This document shows, piece by piece, positions 35,451 to 46,325 of a stretch of DNA of 64,000 nt. Made by a program: the position numbers and the translations under genes. Within the stretch, counting starts at the first letter, position 1, and each line of letters starts with the position of its first letter. Below the pieces are notes generated by a model, which was not told where the DNA came from, searched no databases, and saw nothing but the letters and a program-made list of their open reading frames with translations. This DNA comes from Eimeria necatrix (taxonomy: Eukaryota > Apicomplexa > Conoidasida > Eucoccidiorida > Eimeriidae): the NCBI RefSeq assembly GCF_000499385.1, contig NW_013653258.1, forward strand, positions 62,001 to 126,000, written 5' to 3'.

Positions 35451-37636
35451 GTCTGAGGCTCTGCTCCTTGTTGTGTAGAGAAGTTGTCGCTGACAAGTGG
35501 AGTGCAACGATTAATCTTAGTCTCACATCGAAATTATGTATGAAAATATTCTGAAAGCGCATTTCACTGCACGTAGCTATGCACGGTTTGGGGACGCAGT
35601 TCGGCACACACGTCGTTATTCAATGTTTCGGGATGTTTGGTTATGAATTTACCCATGTCTCGATAAATCTATATAGCGAATGTATGAGTATAGAACTGGT
35701 CAAGAATATATTAGGTTATGAAATCCAAAGGATGTGCTCTAAATGTAGGAAACCGAGTGTAGGGCGCTGCGACCACTACAAAGTTGCCCAGGAACAACTT
35801 TCAGGGGCAGTAAAATTTGTGATAGGAAAACTTAGGGTGCAGATCTAAATATGCTTTGGTTAAGAGACTCACTTTTACAACAGATCAGGCCTACTGTTTT
35901 TTGGATGGATCGTTTCGAATCACTGCAACCCGTACACCTATAGTGCTTTTCCGCTGCATTTAAAACTGCGCCTGTACGGAATCGCAAGCTCTTATGGGCT
36001 TTCCTTTAATGCAAGCAACACGCAATCTTTTCCAGACGCGAACTTCTGGTGCGTTATTTGGGCCTTAGTGCTGCTTTTGGCCTAGCATGAACAGCGCAGC
36101 CGACTCAGAAGTGCAGTGCTTGCAACATGTTAAGAGGTGCTCAATCTTTGGCACAAAAGAAAAGTCCGAATTCTGTAAGGTCAGGAAGCAGGCTTTGCAG
36201 GCGAAAGCAAAAAATTCTTTCCGGTCCGTCTCACCACACAAATGTAGTATTCCTATGGCGATGTAGGCGAAGATGCTCGGTTGTTCCTAGCAAAAGGCAG
36301 GGCTCCTACAACAGTAAGAACTAAGACGCTGAAGCAACAAGCTTGCGTTGTGGGTACGGAAGCACTGTTTGGTTCGGTGTGCTGGCACTGAGCTGCCGCT
36401 CACCTCATGTGTGCAAAAGATATTGCATAAAAGGCTGAAATGTGGCCGTGCTGAAAGAGCAGAAGGGAGCTCTACTGTTTTTTTTTTCACGTGCATTTGA
36501 AAGAGGTCGCGATTTCGTGTGGACCGGAGTCTTCCGGAGTTAAATATGCAGGCGCGAATTCTGATGGAAGCATCGCTTTCGAAGTTTATGCACTCTTAGC
36601 AGTTTTAAGGACTTCCCCAAAGCATTTGAAGGCAAATTCTGTGTTCGCTCTAATGCTCGAGCGAGAAGGGGATCCCCTTTTTTGGAGCCAAGCGCTTCCA
36701 AAAGACCAAGTCTTGCTAAATACGGTGTGCCCTAACACTACTTGTCAGGCCTCGACCAAGGGCGCTGCAGGTGTCAGCCCTCAGCCGATAGTGCTGCACA
36801 ATACTGGACAACAACTCGTGGAGGCTCGATCCGCCGTCAGTGTCCTGTGTGAGGTGTTCGTATAAGGCACTCCCTAAATGGGCCACCAAGGCCTTCAGTC
36901 CCATGAACCATACTTTGCTACGACAGGATGAGCGGGCTCAGCTTTCACTGGATATTGCCCTCAGTCTTTACCATTCTACTAAAGGTACTGCAAAGAGGAA
37001 CCAACGCTCACTCAGAAGTAAAGGACCCTGAAGGTTCCAGAATGTGTCCACCATCTACTCCACAGGTGCCCACGCAAGATTCGAGAGGAAATAAGATGCA
37101 CAGGCAACGACCCAGCTGACCACGGAAGCATCTGGTGCAGAACGTTGGAAACGCTGCATGTTGGACGGCAGTTGTAGTCCCAGTCGCTGTCTCCAAGTGC
37201 CAATCTGAGCACGGGCAGCGCCCAGATATTCTATGGCAAGATGGCTGCAGCTTTTCAGAGTGCGTGGTTGGTCCCGGTGGGTACTCTGTGGAACAGCGCG
37301 CCACGCAAGCTGCTTATCTAGCAACCTTGTCTTTGGCCGTTACTGTCCCCTAGCGGGACACAGCCGTTGCTCAATTCAAAGCTATTCCAACTCTTCTTCG
37401 GAGATGCATGCATGCGCTGCACCTAACCCTAAATATAGAGCTGTTTAGCCTGCATACTGAGAAGTGCACGGTACACACGATCAGCGACGCAAAATCCTGA
37501 GCCAAACACGCCTGAGTACTTAAATTGCAGTTGGGCCCTGAATGGTGAAACCTCACGGTCCTTCTTCCGTAATACTACTGTTCAAAGCATAAGCATCAAT
37601 GCTAGGACCGAATCTGATATAAATGGCCGAACGTAT

Positions 37637-37662
37637 TGCCTGAGCCTTCGAAGGCTCAGGCA
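37637..37662. repeat. 26-bp perfect palindrome
   Basis: The left arm TGCCTGAGCCTTC is followed immediately by its exact reverse complement, with no loop. After one mismatch on each side the symmetry continues for four more bases (CGTA...TACG), giving 36 bases overall (37632-37667). It lies about 330 bases beyond the stop codon of the ENY2-RS gene. Confidence 0.95.
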
Positions 37663-37995
37663 GTACGCATTCTCTTCCGTGTAGCGTCGTCAGTATAGCC
37701 AAAGTTGCCCCTTTAATTCTGCTGCCGCGCGGAAACAACACCGCACGAGTACGAATTCTGCTGTCGCGCAACAATAATCTCTCTATCTGTCCATAAGAGA
37801 CAACGTGCAAACGGCCACGAGGAGCGAATAGGAGGAGGCATACGGAAAACAAGGAATGATATGTAACAAAGAGCACATCCAAACAAACAGAAAATATGGC
37901 AAGGCAGACACAAGCAAAACCTCGATTGGCACATGCGTATAGTGCTTCCATGCTATATGTCGCATCTTGAATCTGCCCATGAAAACGAATATACC

Positions 37996-39744
37996 TTAGC
38001 GTTTGTCGCCGCTGCTGCTGCTGTGTTTCTTGCTGCTGCTGCTGTGTTTTTTGCTGCTACTGCTGTACCTCTTACTGCTGCTGCCGTGTTTCTTGCTGCC
38101 ACTGCTGCTGCTGCTCTGCTTTTTGCTGCTGCTGCTGCTGCTGCTGTTCTGTGTTTTGCTGCTACTCTTATGTCTGCCTGCGTCCGTTGTCTCTTTGCGT
38201 TTGCTGCCCTTGTCCCTCCTGTCTCTAGTTGTTTTGCTGCTGCTGCTCTTGCGGTCCTTGTCCGTCTCTTTCCTCTTTTTGTCCCTGTCACTGCGTTCTC
38301 CCCTTCTTGTCCTTCTGTGCCTGCTGCTGCTGACGCTTCTGCTGCTGCCCCGGCTGCGCCTACTGCTGCGGCTGCTACTCACACTGCGGCTCCTGCCCTT
38401 ATTCCTCCGCTTCCTGCTGGTGCTGCCCCTCCGTCTGCTACTGCTCGCGCTGCGTCTCCTGCTTGTGCTGCGCCCCCTGCTCCTGCCGCTGCTGTTGCTA
38501 CGGCGGCTGTCCTCCTCAGCTGCAGCAGCTGCAGAGGCGGGTCTTCCCGCAATGGATCTGAAAGCTGCTGCTCTTCTCCACAGCAAATGCCTCTCTTGGC
38601 TGTCTGCTTTGCTGTGCCTGTCAGGAGAGGGCTCGGGGGACCTGCTGCTGCCGCTGCGGCTGCGATCTACGCTTCCTCGGCTCACGCTGCGGCTCCTGCT
38701 GACCGAGACACTTGTAGCCAACGTGCCAGCTGCTGGTGCAGCAGACGCCGGTGACTTATCCCGCTGCTCCTCTTCCTGCTTCTCTTTCTTATCCTCCTCC
38801 TTCTGCTGTTTCTCTTCTTCTCCAGATTCCTGGGGATCTGCCTTGGGTTTTGGCGCCTCCAGCCCTGCCAGCGTCTCTATTGTCCTAAGCACTGTCTTCT
38901 TCACATGCTCAGGTATGTGCTTGCGCCCCTCTTCCCTTATGAGGTTGACCAGTTGCTCCTCGTTGCCAGCAGCAGCAGCAGCAGCACCCTCCTCCTCCTT
39001 CAGCTTCCCAGCTACCAGCTGCTGCACGGCAAACACAAACCCTTCCCGCTGTAACTGCTCCTTAGCCATTTTCATCAGGCGACCGAAGTCCCCTTCCTCC
39101 TGCAGCCGGTGCAGCAACAGCTGCTGATGTGAGGGGCCTCCTCCTCCACGACGGGGCCCCTTGTCTGACTTGATCGGCACGTAGTCAGAGGGCCTCACGT
39201 TCTTCATATGCTCATCCAGAGACAGGGGTGCTGGCCTCCCAAGAGGGGCCCCTGGAGGGGGAACGGCGCCATTAGGCGGCCCTGGTGGAACAGGGCAAGG
39301 CGCGTTCGGGACAAAAGGCATACCACCAAACCCACCCGTCGCTGCTGCTAGTGTCGCAGCAGCAGCAGCTGCTGCTGCAGCTGCTGCTGCCGCCTCGTGT
39401 GGGACCCCACCGGGGCCACCGAAAGGAGGTCCCCCCGGCCCAAAGCCCCCCGGAGGCAGTGGAGGGCCTCCAAACCCTCCAGGTGGTGGAGGGCCCCCCA
39501 TAGGCCCGCCACTGAACGGAGGTCGGCCTCCAAAGGCCCCCGGGGGAGGAAACATGGGCCCTGGGGGCCCCATATTGCCTCCGGGGGCCCCTGGGGGACG
39601 CGGCGCCCCTGGAGGTGGCGGAGCCCCCTTCCCACAGCCAAAACCTGGGGGCCCCATCCCTCCTGGAGGAAATCCAAATGATGGAGGCCCCATGGGGGGC
39701 CCTCCCTGTCGCGGTCTAGAGGGAGGGTAGGACGGCTGCTGCAT
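37996..39744 (-). CDS. ENY2/Sus1-like domain protein with Gly/Pro-rich head and RS tail
   Basis: Single-exon frame of 582 residues, starting at an ATG (39744) and ending at TAA. Residues 1-170 are Gly/Pro/Met/Phe-rich (repeated GGPP and PPGGF) with an Ala run near 115-130. Residues about 205-295 match the ENY2/Sus1 helical fold: a LQEEGDFGRLMKMAKEQL helix, Leu-rich hairpins, then EEQLVNLIREEGRKHIPEH and VKKTVLRTIETLAG. ENY2/Sus1 normally is a free protein of about 100 residues in the SAGA deubiquitinase module and the TREX-2 mRNA-export complex. Residues 300-335 are Glu/Lys-rich. From about 345 to the end the protein is Arg/Ser dipeptide-rich, then Ser/Lys-rich, like SR splicing proteins. If the ENY2 call holds, this protein would couple transcription or export to splicing. 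An Ala insertion splits the ENY2-like part. The long Leu-rich frame on the opposite strand is a shadow of the RS codons. Confidence 0.75.
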   Translation of the reverse strand: MQQPSYPPSRPRQGGPPMGPPSFGFPPGGMGPPGFGCGKGAPPPPGAPRPPGAPGGNMGPPGPMFPPPGAFGGRPPFSGGPMGGPPPPGGFGGPPLPPGGFGPGGPPFGGPGGVPHEAAAAAAAAAAAAATLAAATGGFGGMPFVPNAPCPVPPGPPNGAVPPPGAPLGRPAPLSLDEHMKNVRPSDYVPIKSDKGPRRGGGGPSHQQLLLHRLQEEGDFGRLMKMAKEQLQREGFVFAVQQLVAGKLKEEEGAAAAAAGNEEQLVNLIREEGRKHIPEHVKKTVLRTIETLAGLEAPKPKADPQESGEEEKQQKEEDKKEKQEEEQRDKSPASAAPAAGTLATSVSVSRSRSVSRGSVDRSRSGSSRSPEPSPDRHSKADSQERHLLWRRAAAFRSIAGRPASAAAAAEEDSRRSNSSGRSRGRSTSRRRSASSSRRRGSTSRKRRNKGRSRSVSSSRSSRRSRGSSRSVSSSRHRRTRRGERSDRDKKRKETDKDRKSSSSKTTRDRRDKGSKRKETTDAGRHKSSSKTQNSSSSSSSKKQSSSSSGSKKHGSSSKRYSSSSKKHSSSSKKHSSSSGDKR

Positions 39745-42112
39745 TGTGAAGGCTGAGGACCGTCTTACGGGACCGGATGCGGTAAAGTGGCCTAAAGCAT
39801 GGACAGACGATGGGCGATCCAGAGAAGGGCACTTAGATATTGGCCTACAGGGTTTAGGTTTTGGAGGCTAGGAGGAGGGGAAACGGCCTCACAACTCTGG
39901 AAACGACAGACACGGGCTGGGCCTGAAGTGCCTGAGGTGTGTTTGTTGGTTGATTTTGACAAGAGGTATTATCTAATTGTGAAGACCCACTAAATAATAA
40001 AAAGAAATCAACGGGAAACATAGAAGCGGGCTTTCGTCTTATTGCAAAGGATCACAGAGCTGATCGGGCCTCACTGCTCACTGCTGCTCTGTTGGGGCGG
40101 TGACAGTTGAGCAGCAGCAGCAGCAGTGCCAGCACCAGCACTCAAGTCTGAGCGACAAAAAAATTACTCCAAAACGCTGCATGCCGTTATGCTCCTTTTA
40201 GTCTATCAATGTTTTATATTTAAGGCGAAAGCGTAGTCGGGACTCAGCAGAAACGATGTAGTGATGCAGGAGCCCACGGACTCTGGAAGATGCATACGCC
40301 GTTTGTACCCCTTGCAACGTTGAAGATAACATTTATTAAAATTATTTGGAGCTACGAATTAAGTGGAAGCCTGTACAAACTCAGATTTACGCAATTAGCT
40401 GCGCCCTCAACATTTGAGGAGGCCGGGACGCTTGATGGCAGATCATTTCTCGTTTTGTAGTGCCGCTTTGTGCGGTGCTCGAGCGTTGTATGCGCTGGGA
40501 TTCGTGAATTTATGCTACTTGCTCTTTTTCATGCCGTGGTTTGTGGCTTTGGGTGTCTCACTCACACCCACCACTAAACTGAGCCACGAGCCTCATGTTC
40601 ATTTTGAAGTGAGGGTCTCGGCTGCGCAGTACTGCTTCCTCTGATCAAAGAACAGAACGATGGTGAGTCATCGGGTGACCTAAGAAAAATGCCGGGCCCG
40701 CAGGCACCAATGACAGCAGCACTATGTGCCATGCAAAGCTTACCGAGTGCCTTCTTTTTTCTACCCTCAAAGTGCACAAATGAAGAAGACATGTGCACTG
40801 TTCTGATATTGGTTGGTTTAAACTGCATTTGTTACGAATGCCCTTCGGCCACAGTATATGCTTAGGAAGTAACTCACATTACACCTGCAGAAAGTGGCAG
40901 TCAAGTACCACACTTCATACTGTGTTGTCCGCCTGCACGTTTTCTCTCCACTACTTAATACTAGCCCAGAAAAGCACCGACTGCACATGTGACGGGAGCG
41001 TTGGCCCTTTCCTCAGCTCGAAGTAACTGGCAGTAGAATGAACTGCTCTCCTTGCTGTATCAATTCTACTTATCTGTGAGGCTGTGTCCTACCTTCCACC
41101 AAAGGCCTGGTTGGTGCTGATGCCTACTTAAACGAGCATAACACTGTTCCTGCCATTGCATGCATGCAGGTAGGTGGGAACCTTACTACATACGAAGAAA
41201 CAGCGGACGCACAGACCAGAGGCATCTTTTCAAGCTCCACCTCCAAGTGCACTCACTAGTGAACGTGCAAGAACTTGCCAGAATGAGACGCAGGAACTTG
41301 ACCCGTCGAGGGGCCTATCCCTTCCACAATAAGCCTACTTAAGCCGTTGTGTCTGTGTTCTGTGTTTGTCTTCATATCGCGAGACGGCAATACATTTCAT
41401 CACCACGCCACTTTCATGCCTCTGCCATCACACCACAGAACTATGACAGTGGCGGTTCCTAACCAAGCAAATTCCACTAGGAATTCCACCTACCCGCCTG
41501 CCTAGCTCATCACATCGGTGGAGTCAATGTGCCTGACTTTCTCTAGCTACTGGACGTGAACCCATTCTAGCGGCTCCTCCCAATCCGTGCACCCGTTGCT
41601 GATAGCAATGACACCAATGGGGAGCCTGCCCTGTTACAAGTAGAACCCTGATACTTAACCTACAGTGTGTATATACCTCAATTCGTGATGTGTCTAGAAA
41701 CCTACATACTTTACAAATGTTCCCGCATTATTCTACCACTACTAATTAAACCTAAACTCTACATGTCGCACGCAGACCACATGACGCCGTTGCCCCATTC
41801 GCCCGCGGCGCAATTACGATTTATCCGTCTCCGAGTTCGGCTGCCCGCAGCGAATCATCGCAGCCTCATCGCTGCTGGACTACATCGCTTCAGGAGATGC
41901 GTGTGGGGCTCGGGTGCCTTCTGCTTCACTATGCAGCAACTCAGACCCTGCCCTTTAGCTCCCCCACACCGTCCCACGGGGAAGAAGGCGGGAAGGCAGG
42001 CAGCGGGGAAACAACAACGACCCCCAATTTACACGAATGCGGCTAGTTGGTGCGACCGCTCCGAGCACTGGGTTTCTGGTTAGCGGGCTACGGACTAGGG
42101 GATGAAAACATC
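39745..42112. other. intergenic, composition boundary
   Basis: No gene recognised in about 2.4 kb. The left end (39745-39990) is probably promoter and 5' leader of the ENY2-RS gene. A short CAG run near 40110 is the last obvious triplet repeat in the window. From here rightward, homopolymer codons nearly vanish. GCATGCATGC at about 41157 matches the GCATGC core often seen in apicomplexan promoters. Confidence 0.5.
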
Positions 42113-42781
42113 CTAATGGAGCACGCTTAGGTCGCCTAGCTCGTGGGCCTCCAGGGTTGTCGCCACGGTGCCCTCCAGCTTCTTCGCCAAAGCATCCTTC
42201 GATGAAGAGTAAATCATGCGGGGCTTCACTGGGGCACAGTCCGGAGACCACAAGATGAAGTGGATCCTCTGGCCTGCACACACAAAACAACACCGGTTAA
42301 TGCGCTTAGGTCCCACAGTACGTTACCAGCGAAGGCTTCCTCAACAAGCATCCCGACACACGCATGTGCACAGCGTGAGCAGTGCACACACCAGCACGGT
42401 GAACGCGGGCAACTACTGTAGAAAAAAGTGCACCTTCGCACACCAAAACGAGTTCGTAAATTTCTAAAGAAAAAGCCACAGGCCGCAGTGCTCTCCTACT
42501 GGAGCCGCTGGAGGAACTGATGGTTCCGCCTGACATCAAAACGGCTGAGTTGACCGAGTGGAAACCGGAAAAAAAAGCGACATACCTTCATCGTACACTG
42601 CGTATCTGCAATCACTAGCTGGAAGTTCCTTTGTGAGAGTTGAGGCGTCACCAGTGCCCTTCTTCTCGACGACAATCTCATCGTGGTCAATCTTGAAGAT
42701 GATCCATTTGAAAGAGTGACGCAGTTTGAGTTCGTTGAACGTAGTCACGCAGGACTCGTTGACTGGCATTCCGCTCGCCAT
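42113..42781 (-). CDS. ADF: actin-depolymerizing factor (ADF/cofilin)
   Basis: Two exons, 42781-42586 and 42273-42113, joined in phase between GAT GAA G and GC CAG. They give a 118-residue protein, the same length as Toxoplasma ADF and shorter than animal cofilins. The ADF fold is evident from the [11 protein letters not shown] start, the FKWIIFKI strand, the [18 protein letters not shown] core, and the actin-binding helix region [19 protein letters not shown]. Coccidian ADF mainly sequesters actin monomers and speeds filament turnover during gliding and invasion. It also lacks much of the C-terminal F-actin-binding tail of other cofilins, as here. The start is the ATG at 42781, preceded by GCGAAG. 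It stands alone on its strand, diverging from the membrane-protein gene at 43442. Confidence 0.95.
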
Positions 42782-43441
42782 CTTCGCAAAATAAAGCGAC
42801 TTGAAGTATGAAGCTCGAAAAATCCAAGGAAGAAAACAAATGGCAACAGGAGGTCGCCCAGCTTTCTACACACGCACGCACACCTTCACCTACTCACGAG
42901 TCACACGCAGCGCTTGATGCGGAAGTAATCCACCTTAATGATTACAGCTGGAATACGAAAACCTAAAATCTCTAGAATACAGTTTTAGATAGAGAGAAAA
43001 GCGAAAAAGTATAGGTGAGATTGGCAAGCGAATCCGACAGGGGGATGCATGACGGGCAGCTCTGCTCTGCCTGCGGCGGCAGGGCGTGCTGCTCCTCGCC
43101 AGGGTAGTAGTTAGCTGGTTGGGCTGTTTTGTACATTGCACCTGTCTCGTTAGAAAGGCCAAATTCTGGTGAACGCTGCCCTTTAAAAAAGCAAATTAGG
43201 CCTTCTTTTTACTGCGAAATACGACTTGCCGAACTATATCTTTCTTTCTACTTATTTGTTCTTCTTGCCCTCCGGTTTCGCTTCGGCGCCCTTCGATGGG
43301 TTTGGGGCCTACCTCAGGGCCCCCGCTGCGAAAGCCGGATTTTTTTTGGAACAACTAGTCGTCTCAGAACGTTGAATGCGTCTACTTTAGGTTGATACGC
43401 CGAGCTTATTTGTTTGCCAAGGTGTCTTGCTCGGGTTATAC
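42782..43441. other. divergent promoter region between ADF and membrane-protein gene
   Basis: 660 bases between two divergent start codons, with no conserved coding block. It must hold the 5' flanks of both genes, but I see no motif that I can assign to either. Confidence 0.5.
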
Positions 43442-44727
43442 ATGATGGCGTGGAGTTGCTTTGGGCGGCGTGCCTTTGGCTCTGTCTGCGACCTGACCGT
43501 GAAAGATGTTCTCTTCCTCTTCTTCCCTTGTTTGTGGACCATATTCGCCACTTGCTGCTTCTGCTACTACACGGTCCACCCAGCAGTTCATGATGAGTAC
43601 GCATACGGCACTACAGCAGCCCTTCACCCTAAATACCAGTCTTGCGTCTTCAGTGCCATCCGCAGCACAGCCGAACCCAGCACAGCATTGCATACTATGT
43701 TCTCTCTGGATAAGCGTAAAATGAGCAGTTAAAGCAACAGGGGCAGCCACAGACCTTCTCGTGGTCTAGTCGCGTCTCCGCCATAACCTGTTTAGATTCG
43801 CATGCAGCACCCAACCCATGTCAGTTAACTTTGGTTGCCTTCATGGAGATGCATCGATTCTCCTTGGCCCTTGCGTCTGTGGTGCCTCAGGAGCCCCAAG
43901 ACGATCCCAATGTATTGGAGCCTCATATCGGCTCTGCCGGCGGCCATCGTACGTCGCTCCCAGCAGGCTTAGATTCCTTCTTTTATTGCTGACTTTGCTT
44001 CTGGTTGCTTTGAGCCACTGTTGCTGTCGCGGTTTGGGCGGAATTTCCTCAACAGCTTTGTGTGCATGCTGGGTCATTGTGCAGATGACATTCAACTACT
44101 ACATTTTCCAGCGGACGGCGGTGGTGCAAAGCGGCCTGACGCGTTTCACGATTGGGGAGTTGTCCCAGGTGATGCGTCTCTTCGGCTTGTTGGTCATTTT
44201 CTGCTTTATCGTTCTCGCTGTCGTCAGTGGCGTCCAGTTCTCACAGGTAGGACTCCGCGGGAGCCATGGCTGCGCCGAAACGTTTACGCAGCGGTGCATA
44301 GGCTACCGACTTCTTCCATGTCTGTAGTAGGGGCTGCATGGCTTTTTTTACGCGGCTATTGCTGTGTGCCTTCACTTGCTGGCTTGCAAGCACGCATCCT
44401 GTCGCCGGTGTGCATGCGCTGCAGTGCACGACCTGCAACCATGATGTGTTTGGAGAGAATGCGTTCTGGTGCATCGTCACGATGATGTGGCTGATAGCCA
44501 TGGCTTGTCTCTCGCCCACGCCGCGCCACATGTCGAAGCTCACCTATACCCAGGAGACCTCAGCGGGCGCCCAGAGCGGCGGCCGGGTCTTCGGCCGCGT
44601 GGCCATGGCGGACGACGCGACGTTTATGGTGGACGCACAGGACTCTGCCGCAGACAATTTCATTAGGGCAGGCGTTCACCCAGACCTTGTCGCCCAGGGC
44701 AAAGTTGCCACTAAAACCACTGAGTGA
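43442..44727 (+). CDS. unrecognised multi-pass membrane protein
   Basis: Three exons, 43442-43715, 44056-44246 and 44425-44727, with GT-AG junctions in phase, give 255 residues. Two ATGs open the frame in tandem (43442 and 43445). Hydrophobic spans are DVLFLFFPCLWTIFATCCF near residues 27-45, a second weaker span after the first junction (LCACWVIVQM), VMRLFGLLVIFCFIVLAVV near 130, and FWCIVTMMWLIAMACL near 170. The first loop is Cys/Tyr/His-rich. The third exon opens with CTTCNHD, a CxxC pair directly before the last membrane span. The C-terminal 80 residues are soluble and polar. I do not recognise the family. The exon phases and tidy membrane layout make it a real gene. Confidence 0.75.
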
Positions 44728-46136
44728 AATGGGCCCATGCGCTGACGCATGCAGCTACTCGCGCTGTTTACGTCTGCGGATCCAGGCGTGCGCATTTGGG
44801 TATTAACAGAATGTTTTTTCGGTGTTCGGGCGTAGGCAGCTAGCGCTGTGTTCCAGCTTGGGACAGAGGGGCGTTCTTCTACACTTGTGCGGAGTGGAAT
44901 TGTGGTTGCCACACGTTGCGACAGACGTGGGGCGAGAGTGTACATAGGTGACGAGTGGTATATACAGTTGGTATATATTTATAATTGTGCATAGATTTGC
45001 ACATAAGTAGCACACGTGTACGTACACCACAACTGGGGTGGCCCTACGAGATGGCGGCTCGGGCAAAGCGTCTGATTTCGCTACTTTTTGGGGTTGCGCG
45101 GACGAGGTGGTCACGTGCATCAAAGTGTGCTACGTGAGCTTGAGGCTGCATGATTTATTTGTCGTTCATAACACAAGCGTATGCGTTGGTCCGTGCATGC
45201 GTTAGCGCATGCACTCTCACGTTTTGCATGCGGCTCTCGTGAGGGCTTGGCGGACATTTTGTCGGTTTGGCAGGACACAGCGGCGACTTGCAGTTAATGA
45301 TTCACTTTTGTGGGCTGAGACTAATTTTTTTAAAAACTGAGTTTGTATGCGTCTGCGTTTGCATATTTTGACTTTGATGTACACACAGCACGTAGACGCC
45401 AGATCTACATACAAATATTCATATTACATAAATCCAGCCGAGGCATGCCCTATACGTAGCGTTCCGCTGCTGCGCCTGCGCAGCTATTGCTGCGCTTGCT
45501 GTTATGCGTTCATGAGTGGCTATGAAGCGCTGCAAGTTTGGGGAGGCTGTTCCAGTGTGCGTCAATTGCCTGATGCAGCAGGTTTTGAACACCCATTACA
45601 GTTTCTTGCGCCTTGAAGAGGCAGACGTCGCTGGCGGCAATGGTGGCTGCCATCTGAAAGCCGAGATTAGTTTACGCAGAAGCTTGTTGTAGGGCAGTAA
45701 GGGCTTGCCCGGTCAACGTTTCGCTGCATGCTCTTCAGCAACACCGTAATGTCTGATGTTTGCATGCATTAGAGCAGGTTGCACTCAACGTGCACCTGAT
45801 GCAGCTTAATTGACGGATCTCTGGTACTCATACCAGCGAGAGTCTCGGGGGAGCGGCGCTCCTTGAGCAGTGCCAGAGAGTGCTTCACCTGTGATGCGAG
45901 CCGCTTTCTGAATTGCCGTTATCAGAAATGCGTTGTGGGGGGAGTGTTGTGCCTACGGCTCACTTTTCGCTCGCAATGAACAAGGACTTAAATAAGTCAG
46001 TTTCATTCGGGTGGCTGTCCGCGCACACTTGGAGATTACTACTTTTCAGAACACTTGAAATAGCTGCCGCGCATGTCGTGAGACATGATTGACGATAGGC
46101 AATGCGTCTGCAAATTGAGCAAGTAGTTCGAGCTAA
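44728..46136. other. intergenic with GCATGC cluster
   Basis: No gene recognised. Several GCATGC cores occur (about 44754, 45195, 45207, 45225, 45726 and 45763), two of them arranged as an inverted repeat listed separately. Isolated (TATA)-like stretches lie near 44960-44985. Confidence 0.5.
45193..45214. repeat. inverted repeat of GCATGC, possible ApiAP2 site
   Basis: GTGCATGCG and CGCATGCAC form 9-bp perfect arms around TTAG. GCATGC is a known core motif for several ApiAP2 regulators, so this may be a paired binding site. That role is inference. Confidence 0.6.
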
Positions 46137-46325
46137 TTAACCTGAGAGAGCATCCTGAATGTCAGCTTGTTGACTGTAGCCCGTGTAGTTCAGGCTGCCC
46201 ACATTTGTGACCTCTCGTCCGCCGGTCTGATACTGCGGAAAGCTGCTTGGGTTTGCTAGGGAGAACCCAAACACGCGAGTCGCCATCGAAACGAAGACGA
46301 ACATGAATATAAACCACTGTTGCAT
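46137..46325 (-). CDS. possible small secreted or membrane peptide
   Basis: Open frame of 62 codons starting at a genuine ATG. The first 20 residues (MQQWFIFMFVFVSMATRVFG) form a convincing signal peptide or single anchor. The rest is a polar, Asn/Gln/Gly/Ser-rich chain ending NYTGYSQQADIQDALSG. It stands alone, with no splice signals forced upon it. It could also be an exon of a larger gene or chance. No family is recognised. Confidence 0.4.
   Translation of the reverse strand: MQQWFIFMFVFVSMATRVFGFSLANPSSFPQYQTGGREVTNVGSLNYTGYSQQADIQDALSG

Larger units (their letters stand above)
34733..37995. other. intergenic with inverted repeats
   Basis: About 3.2 kb without a convincing gene. It contains two clean inverted repeats, listed separately: a 10-bp-arm hairpin at 35428-35450 and a 26-bp perfect palindrome at 37637-37662. 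The segment next to the synthetase start (34740-34930) is CAG/CTG-rich and is probably its promoter and 5' leader. The segment at 37560-37990 is probably the 3' flank of the ENY2-RS gene. An isolated telomere-like AACCCTAAA at about 37426 occurs once and is not an array. Confidence 0.5.

Noticed and set aside
37420..37432. Telomere-like AACCCTAAA
   Set aside because: A single copy here, with another isolated copy near 61008. No tandem array, so not a telomere or a clear interstitial telomeric repeat.
37933..38754. 273-codon Ala/Pro/Ser-rich frame on the plus strand
   Set aside because: Another shadow frame across the same RS-coding repeat. Composition alone explains its length.
38003..39127. 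374-codon Leu-rich open frame on the plus strand
   Set aside because: It is the antisense shadow of the RS tail and Glu/Lys region of the ENY2-RS gene. The opposite frame has clear domain structure and a proper start and stop.
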